A DNA stretch of 64,000 nt from Parietaria judaica (GCA_954871525.1 OX940860.1:25018001-25082000); one strand, 5' to 3'. Shown: positions 1 to 12,071, counted from the stretch's first letter. A program made the numbers and translations. The notes: a model not told the origin generated them from the letters alone.

Positions 1-2000
1 AACAGGGAAGAAGATCCTCTACGGTAAGATCCTTTGAATCAACATAAACACATAGTTCCAACAATTTCATTAAAACTTGAAGCTGTATGCCGGCTCTGAC
101 AAGTGGAATAATATAGTCCCTCAAAAAACAAGGAACGGAAACTCCATCTCGCTCCTGAGGGGAAAAATCATTAAAATCTGCAAGATAATACTAATGTATA
201 ACAAACTGGAAAAAAAAAAAATTAATGATAAAATTATTCTCTTACCCTGATACTAGCCAATGGGAAATTCCGAGAGATGTTGGGTTTACCCTGATGCTGC
301 GAAGGAAAAGTATCGACTTTTTCTACTATAAACTCCTTGTAAGGATCATTTATCTCAGCTTTGTACATCCACGAATTGATAAACCCGTAATATGGTTCAC
401 AAGAACGAAGAAAGAGAAATTTTAGCAGAGGGCGATGGGGAGGATCGGCAACCTAATCATTAATTGAGTTTATCATTTCACAGAAATTCATATAGAAGCA
501 AATCAAGATTGAAAAAGATCACCGCTAAAACCTAAGAAAAGACAGTTTAGCAACTTAAGAATTAAAACAAGCTTATATGATACATCGACACTAATTACGT
601 ATCTGAGAAGGGCAATGCGCAGGATTAGTATTTATTTACATTGTACATTGGTTATTTCATTATGGCATGTTTTATAACACTTTGTTATGCTTTTTATTCA
701 AGTGAGAGATTTTTTGGTAACTAGCAATAATGACAGAGTGGGAAAGCTTGATTCTACACATAGGCGCCTAGGGTTAGCGGTTTTGGCGTGTTTTGTTTAG
801 TCTATTAACTCAAGACATCATTTGGGAGACCTTTGGCCGTTTTCTCGAAGGAAGTCTTTTGTTCTTTGATTGACTGCAATAAAGTTCTAATAATTATCGT
901 CTTAGTGAATACCGATTGGCTTCCGTATTCTTCTTATCACTTTTAATTACGTTTTGTCACCGGTTCCTATCAAACTTATACATGTAAATCAATCAAAGCT
1001 AACCTGTAATTGGGCATATAGATATGTAAGAAGATCCCCTCCTCTGCAGAAATTACGATACTCGAATTCGGCTTTTGTGATTAAATCGTTGAAGGAAGAT
1101 TTGGTGAAGCAAAAAGCTATAGGACACAGGTTGCATATATTTCCCAAAGCTTCAATCTGAGTCCTCACTTCCTCTGTGTGCAAATAAAGCTCTAACAGCG
1201 TAACCTCGGAATGAACCACCGTGGTAAGACACCCGCCCGAAGAAGCCGAATCTAAACGAGCTTGAGCACTTTCTGATGAATGTCTCAAAAGCACGGACAT
1301 GTATAACGTGTCTAAAGCACAGACGTAACCTTCTATTACCTTCCCAATGGCAACGGAGAAGGCGTGGTTAACGAGACTGTACGGAGGGCGCTCTTGTAAT
1401 TTCTCATCGTGAGGATCTTGAGCCTCTGCTAGCTCTGGATTCTCCTGCTGACCACCCATATTTGAACTACAAAAGTAGTCAACAAATCTACGGAGAAGAA
1501 AGACGAGAAAACCCGAGCAACCTATGGATTTCAGTATCTTCCCCTGAGCGTGAGTGCTCGAAGCCCGGTTCCAGAGACCCGGGATCTGATGGAAGGTTCT
1601 GTCAGTTGGATAAGAACAGAAGGCCGTGGAGATTTTCTCTGTACTGATAATGGCTGACTGAACACCTTGAAGTGCATTCATGGCCAATCTCACCAGACTC
1701 TCTTCCTGTACGAAGAATAGCAGTTTACGAAGGGCATTGCAATTCATATCTCTTATCGGTGAGTGCGAAATTCAAAGCCATTACAACACAGGAAGAGCAA
1801 AACCTAGAATTGGAGAGTGAGGGACTTACGGAGACCGAAGATGCGCGGCGAAGCGGAGGATGGTCCGTGGAAGGAGGGAATCGCGGACCACTCTCGGAGG
1901 GAATGGACTCCCAGGAGCTCGGAGGCAGCCATGGATCTTCCAAGTTGAGGTTGCCCAGCAGAGTCGCGGCGAAGTCCGGCTCGATGACCGCCATTTTCAC
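1..2000 (-). CDS. GCP6: Gamma-tubulin complex component 6-like (GCP6), 5' part, truncated by window edge
   Basis: Spc97/Spc98-family subunit of the gamma-tubulin ring complex, which nucleates microtubules. I place four exons: 2000-1830, 1705-1004, 452-246 and 154 to the left edge. All have GT/AG borders and join in phase 0. Exon 1 holds the N-terminal PWLPPSSWESIPSESG stretch. Exon 2 holds SLVRLAMNALQGV, DRTFHQIPGLWNR and HSEVTLLELYLHTEEVRTQI. Exon 3 gives LKFLFLRSCEPYYGFINSW. Exon 4 gives VPCFLRDYIIPLVRAG and QLQVLMKLLELC. From memory these match plant GCP6 better than GCP2-5. The start could be Met at 2000 or the second Met at 1994. The conserved C-terminal gamma-tubulin binding domain lies outside the window. 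A long open frame on the opposite strand (1462-2019) is an antisense shadow. Confidence 0.8.
610..950. repeat. Dispersed degenerate repeat, copy 1
   Basis: Located in an intron of the GCP6-like gene. Contains GGGCAATGCGCAGGATTAG, TTTTGTTTAGTCTATTAACT followed by CAAGACAT, and TTTCTCGAAGGAAG, in the same order as copies at 40.5, 47.4 and 62.3 kb. Confidence 0.4.
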
Positions 2001-2295
2001 TCTCCGATTGCTCGTATAGGGAAAGAGGTTTCAAGGTGAGTGAAGGATCGCCATTGTTGAGTGAATGAGAAGTGATGAAGAGCGAAGGAGTTTGAATGAA
2101 ATGGAAAATTTTAGCGCAAAAGTGTTTTCTTGGAACTTCGTTTATTTTCTTTTTCAAATATAAATCTTTTTTTTTTGTCTTTATTTTTCAATTATAAATT
2201 AGAGAATTTTTTTTTTTTTTTTTATATACCTTTTATTTTATTTAGCTAAATATAAAATGTTTATATCTAATTTTGTCAGCATTTAAATATTGACC

Positions 2296-2415
2296 GTCGT
2301 GGTTGCTAGGATAGCTTAGTGGTAATTTCACATCACACTACCTCCAAAGTGGAGGTCGTGGTCGTGGGTTCGATCCCCACCGCAGCAAAGCTGCCTTCAA
2401 AAAAAATAAAATTTG
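2296..2415 (+). mobile_element. tRNA-derived SINE head (tRNA-like sequence with A and B boxes)
   Basis: An RNA polymerase III A box, TAGCTTAGTGG (2312-2322), lies about 45 bases before a perfect B box, GGTTCGATCCC (2367-2377). The B box sits in a well-paired T arm (GTGGG/CCCAC). The ends pair only partly (TTGCT with AGCAA), and the sequence runs on into an A-rich tail. That points to a SINE head or decayed tRNA relic rather than a working tRNA gene. Confidence 0.5.
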
Positions 2416-2867
2416 ACAGTCAACTCGTATCATACAGACTCATAGTTGTCGAGGTAGTTTTGTAGATATACGTGGTAGTTGTCTTCGGGGGCGGATATAT
2501 GGCAAACTGACACTTTGGCCTGCCCCTGATCTTCTGAGCTAGTAAAACTCGATACCACGGCAGTGCTATCGCATTCCGCGATACCACTATCAGTATCGCA
2601 TGCCCGCTTTGAAAGCGGACATACAAAGATTTATGCGAAGTTACTCCGATAGCTTTGGATGGCCAATGGGCTAATTGCTTGCGTGGCCCATTGTTGAAGG
2701 CAAACTGGCCAACCCAATCCACCAAATAATTTTAGTGGCTCTATTTTTCGACGTATTGTGAGGCTCAATTGGGCCCTTTAGTTTTCGAACATAATCTTCT
2801 ATATAAATCTTAACCTTGCACTATAACTACACATGTACACATTATTTTTCAACGGGCTATTAGCGGT

Positions 2868-3295
2868 AAAAGTAATTAAGTCTTTTTAAAATGGAGCATA
2901 GAGTAAATTAAAAAACTATGACAAAAGTATTCAGATTTATCTTTTTTGGTGGATCGGTAGACTTTATCTATTTTTTCGTTAGTTTTTTTCTTCTATTTCC
3001 GTCAGTGATGACATCAAAAACGCAAGTCTCGATGCTATTGAGGAGATAAATTGAGAATTCGAAAGAGAAAATGAGAAGGAAAATAAGAATTTGCGTTGTT
3101 GATGTTCCAAGAATATGTGTTTACATCCATGTTTATTTTAATGTTCGTGGGTTTGATCGTTTGATTTTTTATTTTTTTTACTATTTGTTGTTGACGTCGT
3201 CATTAACGAAAATAGTAAAAAAATACTAACAGAAAAGTGGATGAGGTCTACTGATCCACTAAAAAGGGTGAGCTTAAGTATTTTTGCCAAAAAAA
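2868..3295. mobile_element. Degenerate inverted-repeat element (MITE-like)
   Basis: Two arms of roughly 75 bases, about 2938-3013 and 3195-3270, are imperfect inverted copies of each other. Both contain a core of the type TTAGTGGATC-GTAGAC and a T-rich block ending near GTCA-TGA. The outer ends have drifted and I could not define a target duplication. It carries no coding sequence and lies between the GCP6-like and RTM2-like genes. Confidence 0.4.
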
Positions 3296-3304
3296 AAAAT
3301 TAAA

Positions 3305-3822
3305 GGGTTAATCCGGTAAAAGTTCCAATACTTTAAAAAAATGGACCAATATGTTCCAATTCTTTTTTTTTTGCCCGGACAAAGTTCCAATTCTTTGGTT
3401 TTGTATCCCTATTGGTACCTCCGTTAAATTTTTTGTCCTCCATTGTTACTCACGCCACATCAAAATTTTGGTTTTGTATTTCAATTCTTTTTTTTTTTTA
3501 CCCGGACAAAGTTCCAATTCTTTGGTTTTATCTCCTCATTTCACTTCCGTAAAAATTCCAAACCATGAACTATGCCGTTTTCGAGGCTTGAAAAAGCAAT
3601 TGTGCTCCCGTTTAAGTACATATTTCACTATTGTCTTTGATCGTCCAACTTTTTGATAGCTAATTTTCCCCAAAAAATGAGGACAAAAATTGGCAACGGT
3701 GGCATGAGTAACACTGGAGGATGAAAATTTTGACGGAAGTACCAATAGGGATATAAAACCAAAAAATTGGAACTTATTGGTTCATTTTTTAAAAGTATTG
3801 GAACTTTTACCGGGATTAACCC
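3305..3822. mobile_element. Mutator-type MITE with 9-bp target duplication
   Basis: Long terminal inverted repeats begin GGGTTAATCCGGTAAAAG and end with the near-complement CTTTTACCGGGATTAACCC. The element is flanked by AAAATTAAA on both sides (3296-3304 and 3823-3831). A 9-bp duplication is the signature of Mutator-like elements. The 518-bp interior has no credible ORF, so it is non-autonomous. Confidence 0.8.
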
Positions 3823-4249
3823 AAAATTAAATTGACTTTATGCCGCCTATTTTCAAACAACTTGGGGTACTTTTGTTGTTAATAACCCTTTTTCAACCAA
3901 TGAATAGGGAACTACTTACATACTCATTAACATAACAAGATTATATAGAAACATGGTATGTTATAATATCAATAATGTTTCAAATTAGAATATACTCTTT
4001 CGTAAAGAAAGAAAAAGAGTAAAAGTAGATAAATGAGAAACGAACATATGCTTTGCACACCCAACAAGATTACCATAGATGAGACTAAGGATAATCTCAT
4101 TTGAAGCCTTTAATCAACCGAAAGAAATACCAATATACTAAAACCAAAGGGATCCATATAAAAAAGAAAACAGAGAATAACCATTTTCCAAAGAAAAGAA
4201 AACCATAATGAAGTAATTTACTATATATATTACTTTAGATATCTCTAGT

Positions 4250-4262
4250 ATGGTATAAATCC
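4250..4262 (+). promoter_or_regulatory. Candidate TATA box of the RTM2-like gene
   Basis: GGTATAAATCC lies about 140 bases upstream of the start codon at 4396 and is followed by a C/T-rich leader. A second TATA-like run near 4344 is closer to the start and follows an AT microsatellite. The choice between them is an inference. Confidence 0.35.
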
Positions 4263-4310
4263 AAGTCCCACACACCTAGATTTCTCTCATCACAAAATCA
4301 TTTGAGCACA

Positions 4311-4331
4311 ATATATATATATATATATATA
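4311..4331. repeat. (AT)n microsatellite in RTM2-like promoter or leader
   Basis: An uninterrupted AT dinucleotide run just upstream of the RTM2-like start codon. Confidence 0.8.
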
Positions 4332-4395
4332 CATATACTCTATTGTATAAATATTTGAAGGAGAAAAGAGAAACAAACCATTACACTATAACACC

Positions 4396-6035
4396 ATGGA
4401 TTCAAAGCAAGGTGTTAATGGCAATGGTGGTGGAGTTGCTCATCGCGTATATGAAGATTTCGAACCAAATTTCGAATGGGCTAAAGATGAGATCTTTGAC
4501 ACTCTTCTTGTCTATTTGCCAGGTACTTACTATAGTTTTCACTCACGACCCGACAGGTGGGCACCGGATGCCCGAGCCCATCACCCGTCTAGCTCCATTT
4601 TTTTTATAACATTGACTTTAACCCATTCGAAATTTATGCGCACATGTCGGGCGATCCGTGTGCCCTGGGTCAACCCCAAGAGTGGGTTGCCCGTTCCCTA
4701 AAAATGCACGGGGCCTGCCCGTGCCATGTGGTCAAGACTAATACGAATCATTAAAATTCACATTATTATTCTTAATGTACTAATTCAGGATTACTTACTT
4801 TAAAAGATATTGAGGTCCAAATTATCATGACACAAAAGTGCCATTTGTGTGAATCTATGTTCATAGTTAAGGTTCTATTTAAAATAAAAATAAAAAAATT
4901 GGGTGATCATTAGTTGGGTTTGCTTAGTTATCAAAGTATATATGATTCATATAATTTTTATAATCCATTAATAACGTGATATAGTGATGTTACATACATC
5001 TTACAGATTTGAATCATATTAGATACTGAAACAATCACATTTGAACCATAATTGATAATGATTCAAAAGCCAAATTATTGAATTTAGATTTGATAACTTG
5101 AATGTCAAGGGCATATATTCCAATTCGTTTTTTTTATTGATGCGTTTTGAGTATTTGAATTTGTATATACTCCGCACTTCACGATATAATTTTATAAAAT
5201 AAAAATAAAAAACGCACTATCTCATACGAAATAATAGTTGGAAAAAAATCAGTAAACCGGGTTATGTAAAACTTTACTGATTATCACGTGCGTGACATAT
5301 GCAGGATTCCCGAAGGAAAAATTGAAAATACAGATAAGCTCTTTGGGAAAGTTGAAGATCTCCGGAGAACGGCAGACCGCTCAGAACAAGTGGCGCCGCT
5401 TCATCAAGGAGCTTCCGCTCGAGCCCAGCTGCGACACCAACAAGATATCCGCCAAATTCGAAGGCGGAATTCTCTATGTCAAAGTCCCGAAGCCCGCCAA
5501 CTACCCTAACCCTCAAGCACAACACCAAGAGAAACCAATGCCAAACCCAAAACCAACCACTACGGCTGATGAAAAGCGCACAGCCCCAACCACCGGTGAC
5601 CAAAATCCGAATCGCAAACCACCGCAGAAGCAGGAGATCAACAACTCTAGATCCGATAATGCCAAGGACATGCCTAATAAGAATACCAACAGCTCTACAA
5701 CTTCCTTGTCGTCGGCTTCGAGGAAGCCTGAGGCGGCGGTGACAGCAACTAAACCGGCAGAGGTGGAGAAGGCGGTGGCAAAGCCAAGTGGCGAGGGAAG
5801 CGGAACGTCTGGAGATCAGAATGTGCTAGCAAGTAAAAATGTTGGTTTGGTTAGGAGAACTACAAGCTTGCTGGGAGAGTATCGGAAGGCGATTGTCACG
5901 AAGGGAAATCCGAGGGTGTTAGTGAACATGTTATTGGCCGTTTTGTTCGTCGGAGTGCTCGCCTTGTACGCCAAGAACATCTTGATCAGGTCTTTAACCA
6001 AATCCAACGGCTCAGATCATCATGATGAGCTATGA
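4396..6035 (+). CDS. RTM2-like protein: HSP20/alpha-crystallin domain with C-terminal membrane anchor
   Basis: Two exons, 4396-4522 and 5305-6035, joined in phase 1 through a Gly codon, give 285 residues. The N-terminal ~100 residues form an HSP20 (alpha-crystallin) domain with DTLLVYLPGFPKEKLKIQI, SGERQ, KWRRFIKELPLE and ISAKFEGGILYVKVPKP. Then comes a long low-complexity tail rich in Pro, Asn, Lys and Ser. Near the C-terminus is one hydrophobic segment, LLAVLFVGVLALYA, followed by basic residues, as in Arabidopsis RESTRICTED TEV MOVEMENT 2, a phloem protein that limits long-distance potyvirus movement. Many RTM2-like paralogues have no known role in virus resistance, so the function here is open. 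The ~780-bp intron contains a GC-richer patch (4530-4740) that looks like a transposon remnant. Confidence 0.85.
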
Positions 6036-6279
6036 TCACTGTGATTCTGTCTCATCTTGGCATAAATTGCATGCATGAATACTCATGCAAGTTACGTACA
6101 ATACTGATCAAGCTTGTTATGAGAGTGAATAAGGAATATACACCATTATGATGTCATTTAATTTAAGTTCAACCTCTTTGATTTGATTGAATTTCTGTAT
6201 AAAATAATTATAATTTGGCTCCTTGTGTTAAATCAACTTCATTTTCCATTGTGATCTCCTTTTCTGACAATTTTAGTTA

Positions 6280-6307
6280 TATATATATGTGTGTGTGTGT
6301 GTGTGTA
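6280..6307. repeat. Compound (AT)n(GT)n microsatellite
   Basis: An AT run passes directly into about nine GT units between the RTM2-like and MOG1 3' ends. The rest of 6036-6697 is intergenic and shows nothing else I recognise. Confidence 0.8.
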
Positions 6308-6697
6308 TAAGACCATTAATACAACAAAGAAAGTTTATCGACTTATCATAACAGGTAAATCAACTCACATCTTATATTATAAGAAGAGAAAAAGGCAGTC
6401 ATGTACATCTTGTTACCAAAGCAAGAAGACAATGAGAGGGTAAATTAAATTATATATCAATATAAATATCTATGTGTGCATAATGCTCCTAATGACTTCT
6501 AATATTACAGGAATTCTGTGACAGAAACCTAAAAACTTTGGACTATGCAACATTTGTGAACAAACAGAAATATTTGTAGGATGCCCTAATGACTTGAAAA
6601 CGACGTACTCTGCAACTTGGAATGACGAACTCCTTGAAACAGAATCATTAACCATGCTACGTGAAAAAGAGCGAAAAACGGTGCTCTAAGATTGTAT

Positions 6698-9436
6698 CTA
6701 TGAAGAACCGAAAAGGCCCCAGTCGTTGACTTTGAAGGAGGAAACAGCGAGCTTGAAGACCTCGGCCATCGGCATACACCCCAATTGCGCGGCGGAAACA
6801 GCATAGCCTACCCCAACTGCACTAGCACTTTCGCTCAACGGGCTACAATGAACGGAAGTATTGAGTGAGAGGGAATTATAAATCTTGTCAAATGCAATTA
6901 GGGATTTCGACCTTTTTACAGACTTGCAAAACAGGATCAGATCAAGGAAGTATATAATCTATATTAAGTTATTAACTAGATAAGACACAAATGCTACAAC
7001 TTATTCCTAGGACTAGGATCGGATTCCACAGTAATATTCCACATGTTTCGATAACGACGACCATTTTGGCCACAGTATACTGCAAATAAAACTGCTTTCG
7101 ACGGCCTAAACTGAGATTCAGAAGCGGGAAAGGGAAAGTTGCATGAGATTTATTTTTATGTTGCTTATCAATGTTTGCAAACAAGAGAATTAGTTAAATG
7201 AAAAGTCAATTCCGCCAAAATAAACGTATATACATGTTACACAAACCAAACAGAGATTATTACTATCCACCAGGCCATATGATCTAGTATAGGTCTATTA
7301 AAGGGGTGAAACCAGTATCGGAAACTTTGCTATCAGCTCTTTTTTTTGGCCCGGTCCCGAAAACAGGGTCTTCAAAAACCGAGCCCGATTCCGGATTGGG
7401 AAGCAGCACGATTTTACAGAACCGGGAACCAAGCTGGGACCAAAACCGGTTTTTAAGACTGTTTGAACTGTACATAGTACCAATGTATCATATAGTGATC
7501 TGAGAGTTCATCAAACTTCATAGCAAAATACTTACTTGATGTGGATAGGCTCATATGCCGTAATTAGCACGTCAGTACCAACTCCTTTAAGACGCAAATT
7601 TGCCACATAAACCTGATATGTAACATAACGGGATTAAACCTTAATTCAATATACAAATACATTCATAACTCATAAGGGAGATAAGAAAAACATCGTACCC
7701 TCACTACATTTTGCGCTTCCCTCCCTTGCCGTCCTTTGGAGATTGCCTACGTTCAAGTAAATCAAAATTATTAAATGCAGCAGTTCAACGCCATTATTTT
7801 TAAAGGCACTTGGATTAGAAAAACAATCAAAGAAAATAAGTATGGTTCAAAATTATCTAAAGATATTAAGAAACAATGGCGACGATGTCAAATATGCTTA
7901 ATATACAGGCGCTAACTCGAAATGGACGGAATTGAACCTCGACACTATTTTGTGGCCTTTGAGTACTATTGCCGCTAAAAAAAGAAATCGGGAATATGTC
8001 TGCACACTTGATATTGGGTACTTATGCCACAAATATATCCCTAATTTTAATATGAAGGTGTGGTGCAGATAAGTAAAAGTCAAGGAGCCAATAAACGAAT
8101 TAGATAAAAGATTAACGTGTTAATACCATTTGGCCAACCGCAGTTGAAACAACAGCAGGTATATTCCCATAACAAAGTCCAGGGGCCTCAACGACTCCCG
8201 TTTGTTTAATTACCTGAAATAACGTAATTAAGCATATAATTAATACAAATAATAAAGATTTTGAAACTCACATCAAAAGATTTTGAAAGAGTCACAGATA
8301 ATTATACATATTAAAAAATGGATGTGGGTACCATGAAGATTGAAACTAGAGGAAGAAAAATGAATGAGAGCCAAGACTTACCAAACTATCCCATTAATAA
8401 TGAAGTACAAGCAGAAGATTTGCATGTTTAAAACTAATACCATCATCAAGAAACGATTCGTTTATACAGAAAGCTGGGGGTTAAACCGGGAATGGTCACC
8501 GGGCTTTTGGCCATTTTTGGCCTGGTCCAGGTATTTCAAATATTTTTACAAATTAGCTATCCAAGAATCTAAAAAAAATACCTTCAAATCATAAGCATCG
8601 TCTTCTAAACGTCAAACAATACATGAATTTGGGCTAATATCAAATCCTAAAAGCTAAAATACCGGGTCATAAACCGGGCGGTTTATGAAAGCATCAGTCA
8701 TGTCCCGATTCCCGGGTTTGAATGACAAATAAAAAACCTAGTTTTGGATCGAAAGCGGACCCGGACAGGCCAATGGCTTCAAGGCTAGAACTTGCACCCC
8801 TAGAAAATTCCTAGCCATGTATTCATTCCCGGAGCAGGGAACAACTTGTGATCATCCCATGTTACGTTTCACTGCACTCAATCCCTTAAAGAAGTTTGAT
8901 AGATTTTAAAATTATGCTCAATGAAACAAGACATCAATCATATATTGATTTACATACACATAAATATTACCACGCTCTCTTCAGCGTCTTGTTCGGTGGC
9001 TAGGTCTTGAAGAAACCATGTAGCGCCTCCATTATCCCCAACTTGATGTTTCAACTCTAATAGTTCAAAAATCAAACTTTCATCTCGTGCAGGGTCAACA
9101 TATACTTCCTGTAATCCCATCAAGTTACTTCCGCAATCAGAACAAAAATGAGATATTATTATGTATGTTTAGAGGGAGGGTTGAAATATATTATATACTC
9201 ACTTGATGATCCGGAACTTCCCGAATGTTACTCACATCCTGTACGTAAGGCCATTGTCACATATCATGCATGTTAAATCTTAAACACGAACAAACAATTG
9301 GCGAAACGAGAATTCAACATAATAATGTTGTCAAGTGGAAGGCAAGAAAACGGCGAACCTGAAACCTGCGAGGGAAAACGGTGGCGATGGCACCACCGAA
9401 CAAGCGATGATGCTCGCTGTTGAAATCTTCAGGCAT
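6698..9436 (-). CDS. MOG1: MOG1 homologue, probable Ran guanine nucleotide release factor
   Basis: Seven exons: 9436-9359, 9238-9203, 9108-8971, 8213-8127, 7746-7699, 7612-7536 and 6842-6698. They join in frame to 202 residues, close to the usual ~200 for plant MOG1. Diagnostic pieces are RLFGGAIATVFPRRFQDVSN and VPDHQEVYVDPARDESLIFE in exons 1-3. Later come GATWFLQDLATEQDAE, VVEAPGLCYGNIPAVVSTAV, AISKGRQGREAQNVVRVYVA and NPLSESASAVGVGYAVSAAQ. MOG1 binds nuclear Ran GTPase, promotes nucleotide release and supports nuclear transport; I infer the same role here. Introns 3 (8214-8970) and 6 (6843-7535) carry GC-rich transposon remnants. A further repeat in intron 4 resembles one in the homoserine dehydrogenase gene. 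Confidence 0.93.
7898..8060. repeat. Dispersed repeat shared with 61440-61595
   Basis: The run ATGGACGGAATTG, a block like GTGGCCTTTGAGT-CTA-TGCCGCTAAAAAA and a final TCCCTA occur in the same order at 61440-61595. This copy is in a MOG1 intron and the other in a homoserine dehydrogenase intron, so both are probably copies of one DNA transposon family. Confidence 0.5.
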
Positions 9437-9663
9437 TCTTAACGACCTGAGCTTGAAAGAATCACCAGAAAATTCAATTAGAGCAGAGGGGGCCGATTTC
9501 GTTTAATTTTCTCAGCAACATTCATTCAATTTACTAACAAAAACCAACATGGTGCAAGGATCAAACAATACCGTATTTGATTTACGACTACCACTCTCCG
9601 CCAATTGGGGTTCTAGTCCCTCCTCAAACTTCTCAAAATAATTCAAAATTTACCAGATTTTTT

Positions 9664-9671
<8 letters not shown>

Positions 9672-9698
<27 letters not shown>
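9672..9698. repeat. (AT)n microsatellite
   Basis: An AT dinucleotide run just upstream of the MOG1 first coding exon. Confidence 0.85.
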
Positions 9699-9701
<3 letters not shown>

Positions 9702-9749
9702 GTTTTTACGATTATTCTTACTTATCAACAAATAACACTCTCATTCAAT

Positions 9750-9790
9750 ACCCAAAAGAAGAAGAAGAAGAAGAAGAAGAAGAGAGAGTA
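9750..9790. repeat. (GAA)n microsatellite in the MOG1 leader or promoter (CTT on the gene strand)
   Basis: About ten GAA units followed by GA units. On the MOG1 strand this is a CTT/CT-rich tract, common in plant 5' leaders. The small ORF on the minus strand (9745-9936) is Ser-rich only because of this tract. Confidence 0.8.
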
Positions 9791-9860
9791 ACTGAGCAAG
9801 GTGTGAGTCTGGTGGAGTGACTGGAACAGCAAGAATGGAAGAAAGCTGAAGCTGGGTTCA

Positions 9861-10165
9861 AGTATTTAAGGGCGTATTTTGCAAGCCGTAGTTGCTTGCC
9901 TTTGACGCGACTTCTTTTCCTCGAATATTTATGCAATTATTATGTGCTATTCATTTAATTTCAAAAGAAAAATAATTAAAAAATTATGTGCTGATAGCGT
10001 CAAGTCGTAATTGGTATTTAAGGGCGTATTTTGCAAGCCGTAGTTGCTTGCCTTTGACGCGCTTCTTTTCCTCCAATATTTATGATGCAATTATTATGTG
10101 CTATTCATTTAATTTCAAAAGATAAATAATTGAAAACTTATGTGCTGATAGCGTCAAATCGTAAT
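9861..10165. repeat. Tandem duplication of a ~152-bp unit upstream of MOG1
   Basis: The block starting TATTTAAGGGCGTATTTTGC and ending at GTCGTAATTG is present twice head to tail, about 9861-10012 and 10013-10165. The copies differ by few changes and short indels. The unit includes a TATTTAA motif, so it probably duplicates part of the MOG1 promoter or leader. Confidence 0.85.
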
Positions 10166-10232
10166 TGTAATTATCAGGATTCAGGATCAAATGTTGATAT
10201 CTGATAAGTTCAGGATTCGTTGTAACTTCACG

Positions 10233-11026
10233 TAGGGGGTGAAAGTGGATAGGATAAGATATGGGCATGTTGACTAATCGTATCCACATATGTGGATATA
10301 AAATAATTGTATCCATTAATCATTTTTATTTTCGATTATCCAATTTAAATGCGGTTAGCGGATCGAATTGGTTAAATTAAGGCGGATAGCGGATATTATC
10401 CAATTAATTTTGTTAGTGAAAAAACAAATACATCATACATAAAAATATAGTAAGAATAGTGAAACATAAAACATTCAAAAATATCGTAAATAATATTTCA
10501 TAAATAACCAAAGTACCAAACCATATTTGTATGACATACAAGACCACAAAAACATATGGTCTAACACTAGAATATTAGCTACATATTCTAGATATACAAA
10601 TATGAATACAAACGATTATTAAAAAGCCAAGATGAAATCTTAATTATAATAAATACTATATTCAAAGTAATTAAAGCACAAAGACAACAATGGACAGAGT
10701 AGGAATATAACCTACCTAGGTTAATATAAGGGACAATCCAATCCACCGATAGCACTAATAAAATAAAATAAAAAATATTTATATATAATATATATATATA
10801 TTTAATTAATTATTTTTTATTTATAAATCTTGTTGCGGTTAAAGCGGATATCCAATTTAAATTAAAAAATATAACCATTAACCAATCCAATTCTGAAAAG
10901 CAGTTGCGGATATTCATAACCATATTAAGCGGTTGATTAAAAATGGATAAAAAAGCGGATATTTAGTAGCGGAGCGAATAGGATACGATTGCGATCAGCG
11001 GATGGCGGATAAATATTTCACCCCTA
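10233..11026. mobile_element. Non-autonomous hAT element with 8-bp target duplication
   Basis: The ends TAGGGGGTGAAA and TTTCACCCCTA are inverted and flanked on both sides by ACTTCACG (10225-10232 and 11027-11034). TAGGGGTG-type ends with 8-bp duplications are typical of plant hAT elements. Subterminal regions at both ends contain many GCGGAT / ATCCGC-type motifs, as expected for transposase binding sites. There is no ORF. Confidence 0.85.
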
Positions 11027-11329
11027 ACTTCACGGGTTTATCGATGAGCAGCGAGGTTACCAACCGGTTCTTTTTTTCTTAATATTGCTAGAAGTGCAAT
11101 TTTTATACAAATAAAAATTCTCACACTGTGTAATAATTTTACGCATGACACGGTTTTAGCGAGTCATCGAGGTCGAGTCGTTGACTTTCTCGATATTTTA
11201 ATCCATGTTCCGTCAATTAATAGAAGTTATTCACATTGATCATCTTAAGCTCAATTTTTCTCGGTTAGATCATCAATTATTTGAAAAATCCATGTTATTT
11301 GACAGTTTTGTTCTGGTCATATGTCTGGC

Positions 11330-12071
11330 AGTATCCTGGATTATACTGACGGTTACATCTGCGATCTCCCTATCCGTAAAGTAGAATTGGTCCGTTTCGG
11401 TTGAGATATTTAAGGAATTCGTTTCTCCTATCTGCTAGTCAAATATCAGAGCTGAATGAGCTTTTGAAATTCGAATTTTGGTGGGAATACTAAGTCTAAG
11501 AAAGACTAAGTAATAATGCCTAAAATCAAGGAAAAGTTGTTATCTTGTTGAGAGCTTTGTGGACTCTATTTAAACTGATCTTAGGCTCCCAAAAACGTGC
11601 ATCCTTTCAGCCATAACTTGAGAGAAAATCGTTCAGAGCTACAGAGAGCATTCTAGGCATTTTCTCACAATTTTCGTGGATCGTTCGTTGGCGTTTTCTT
11701 CCCGAGAATAAGTCTGAAGAGGTCGGAAGCACTTCAGTATCGTCAACGGAGTTGTGCATGCTTGCACAGATTGACACTCGCCGGAAGTCGCCTTACCCGC
11801 TTGCCGAGTTGCCGTGTCGTCGTCGTGATCAACAGGCTACAAGGCTGGTTACATCGCTGGTCGCACTGGTTAGAGTGTATTTTCCAGTTTGTTGTTCGGT
11901 GAACAAATCGATTGTGTAACGTCCATCTTGTAATTATCCATGTTGATTAATCTGGGTGAGGGCCCCGCAGAGTAGATAGATATCGAGCTGCGTTAACAAA
12001 ACATCGCGTGTGTCTCTTTATTTTCGCGTATGTTTATTTGTCGTTATTTTCCGCATAACCAAAGAACTTGA
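11330..12071. mobile_element. Possible LTR-retrotransposon remnant
   Basis: The composition shifts to LTR-like leader sequence: a purine-rich stretch, a TATTTAA motif near 11567, CTGGGTGAGGGCCCCGCAGA and GCTGCGTTAACAAAA, and then an ATT microsatellite. I recognise the style of a Copia LTR but could not pair it with a second LTR or find a clean target duplication. The flanks 11035-11330 and 12072-12690 hold no gene I can see. Confidence 0.3.

Noticed and set aside
1462..2157. ORFs of 61-117 residues on both strands around the GCP6-like 5' end
   Set aside because: They overlap exons placed by splice sites and GCP6-like motifs, and no family resemblance was seen.
2301..2390. Functional tRNA gene
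   Set aside because: A and B boxes are good, but the acceptor stem pairs only partly and the sequence continues into an A-rich tail, so a SINE head is more likely.
7298..8815. One hAT element bounded by AGGGGTGAAA at 7300 and GCACCCCTAG at 8813
   Set aside because: Such an element would contain MOG1 exons 4-6, which are intact and in frame. The two ends more likely belong to separate remnants.
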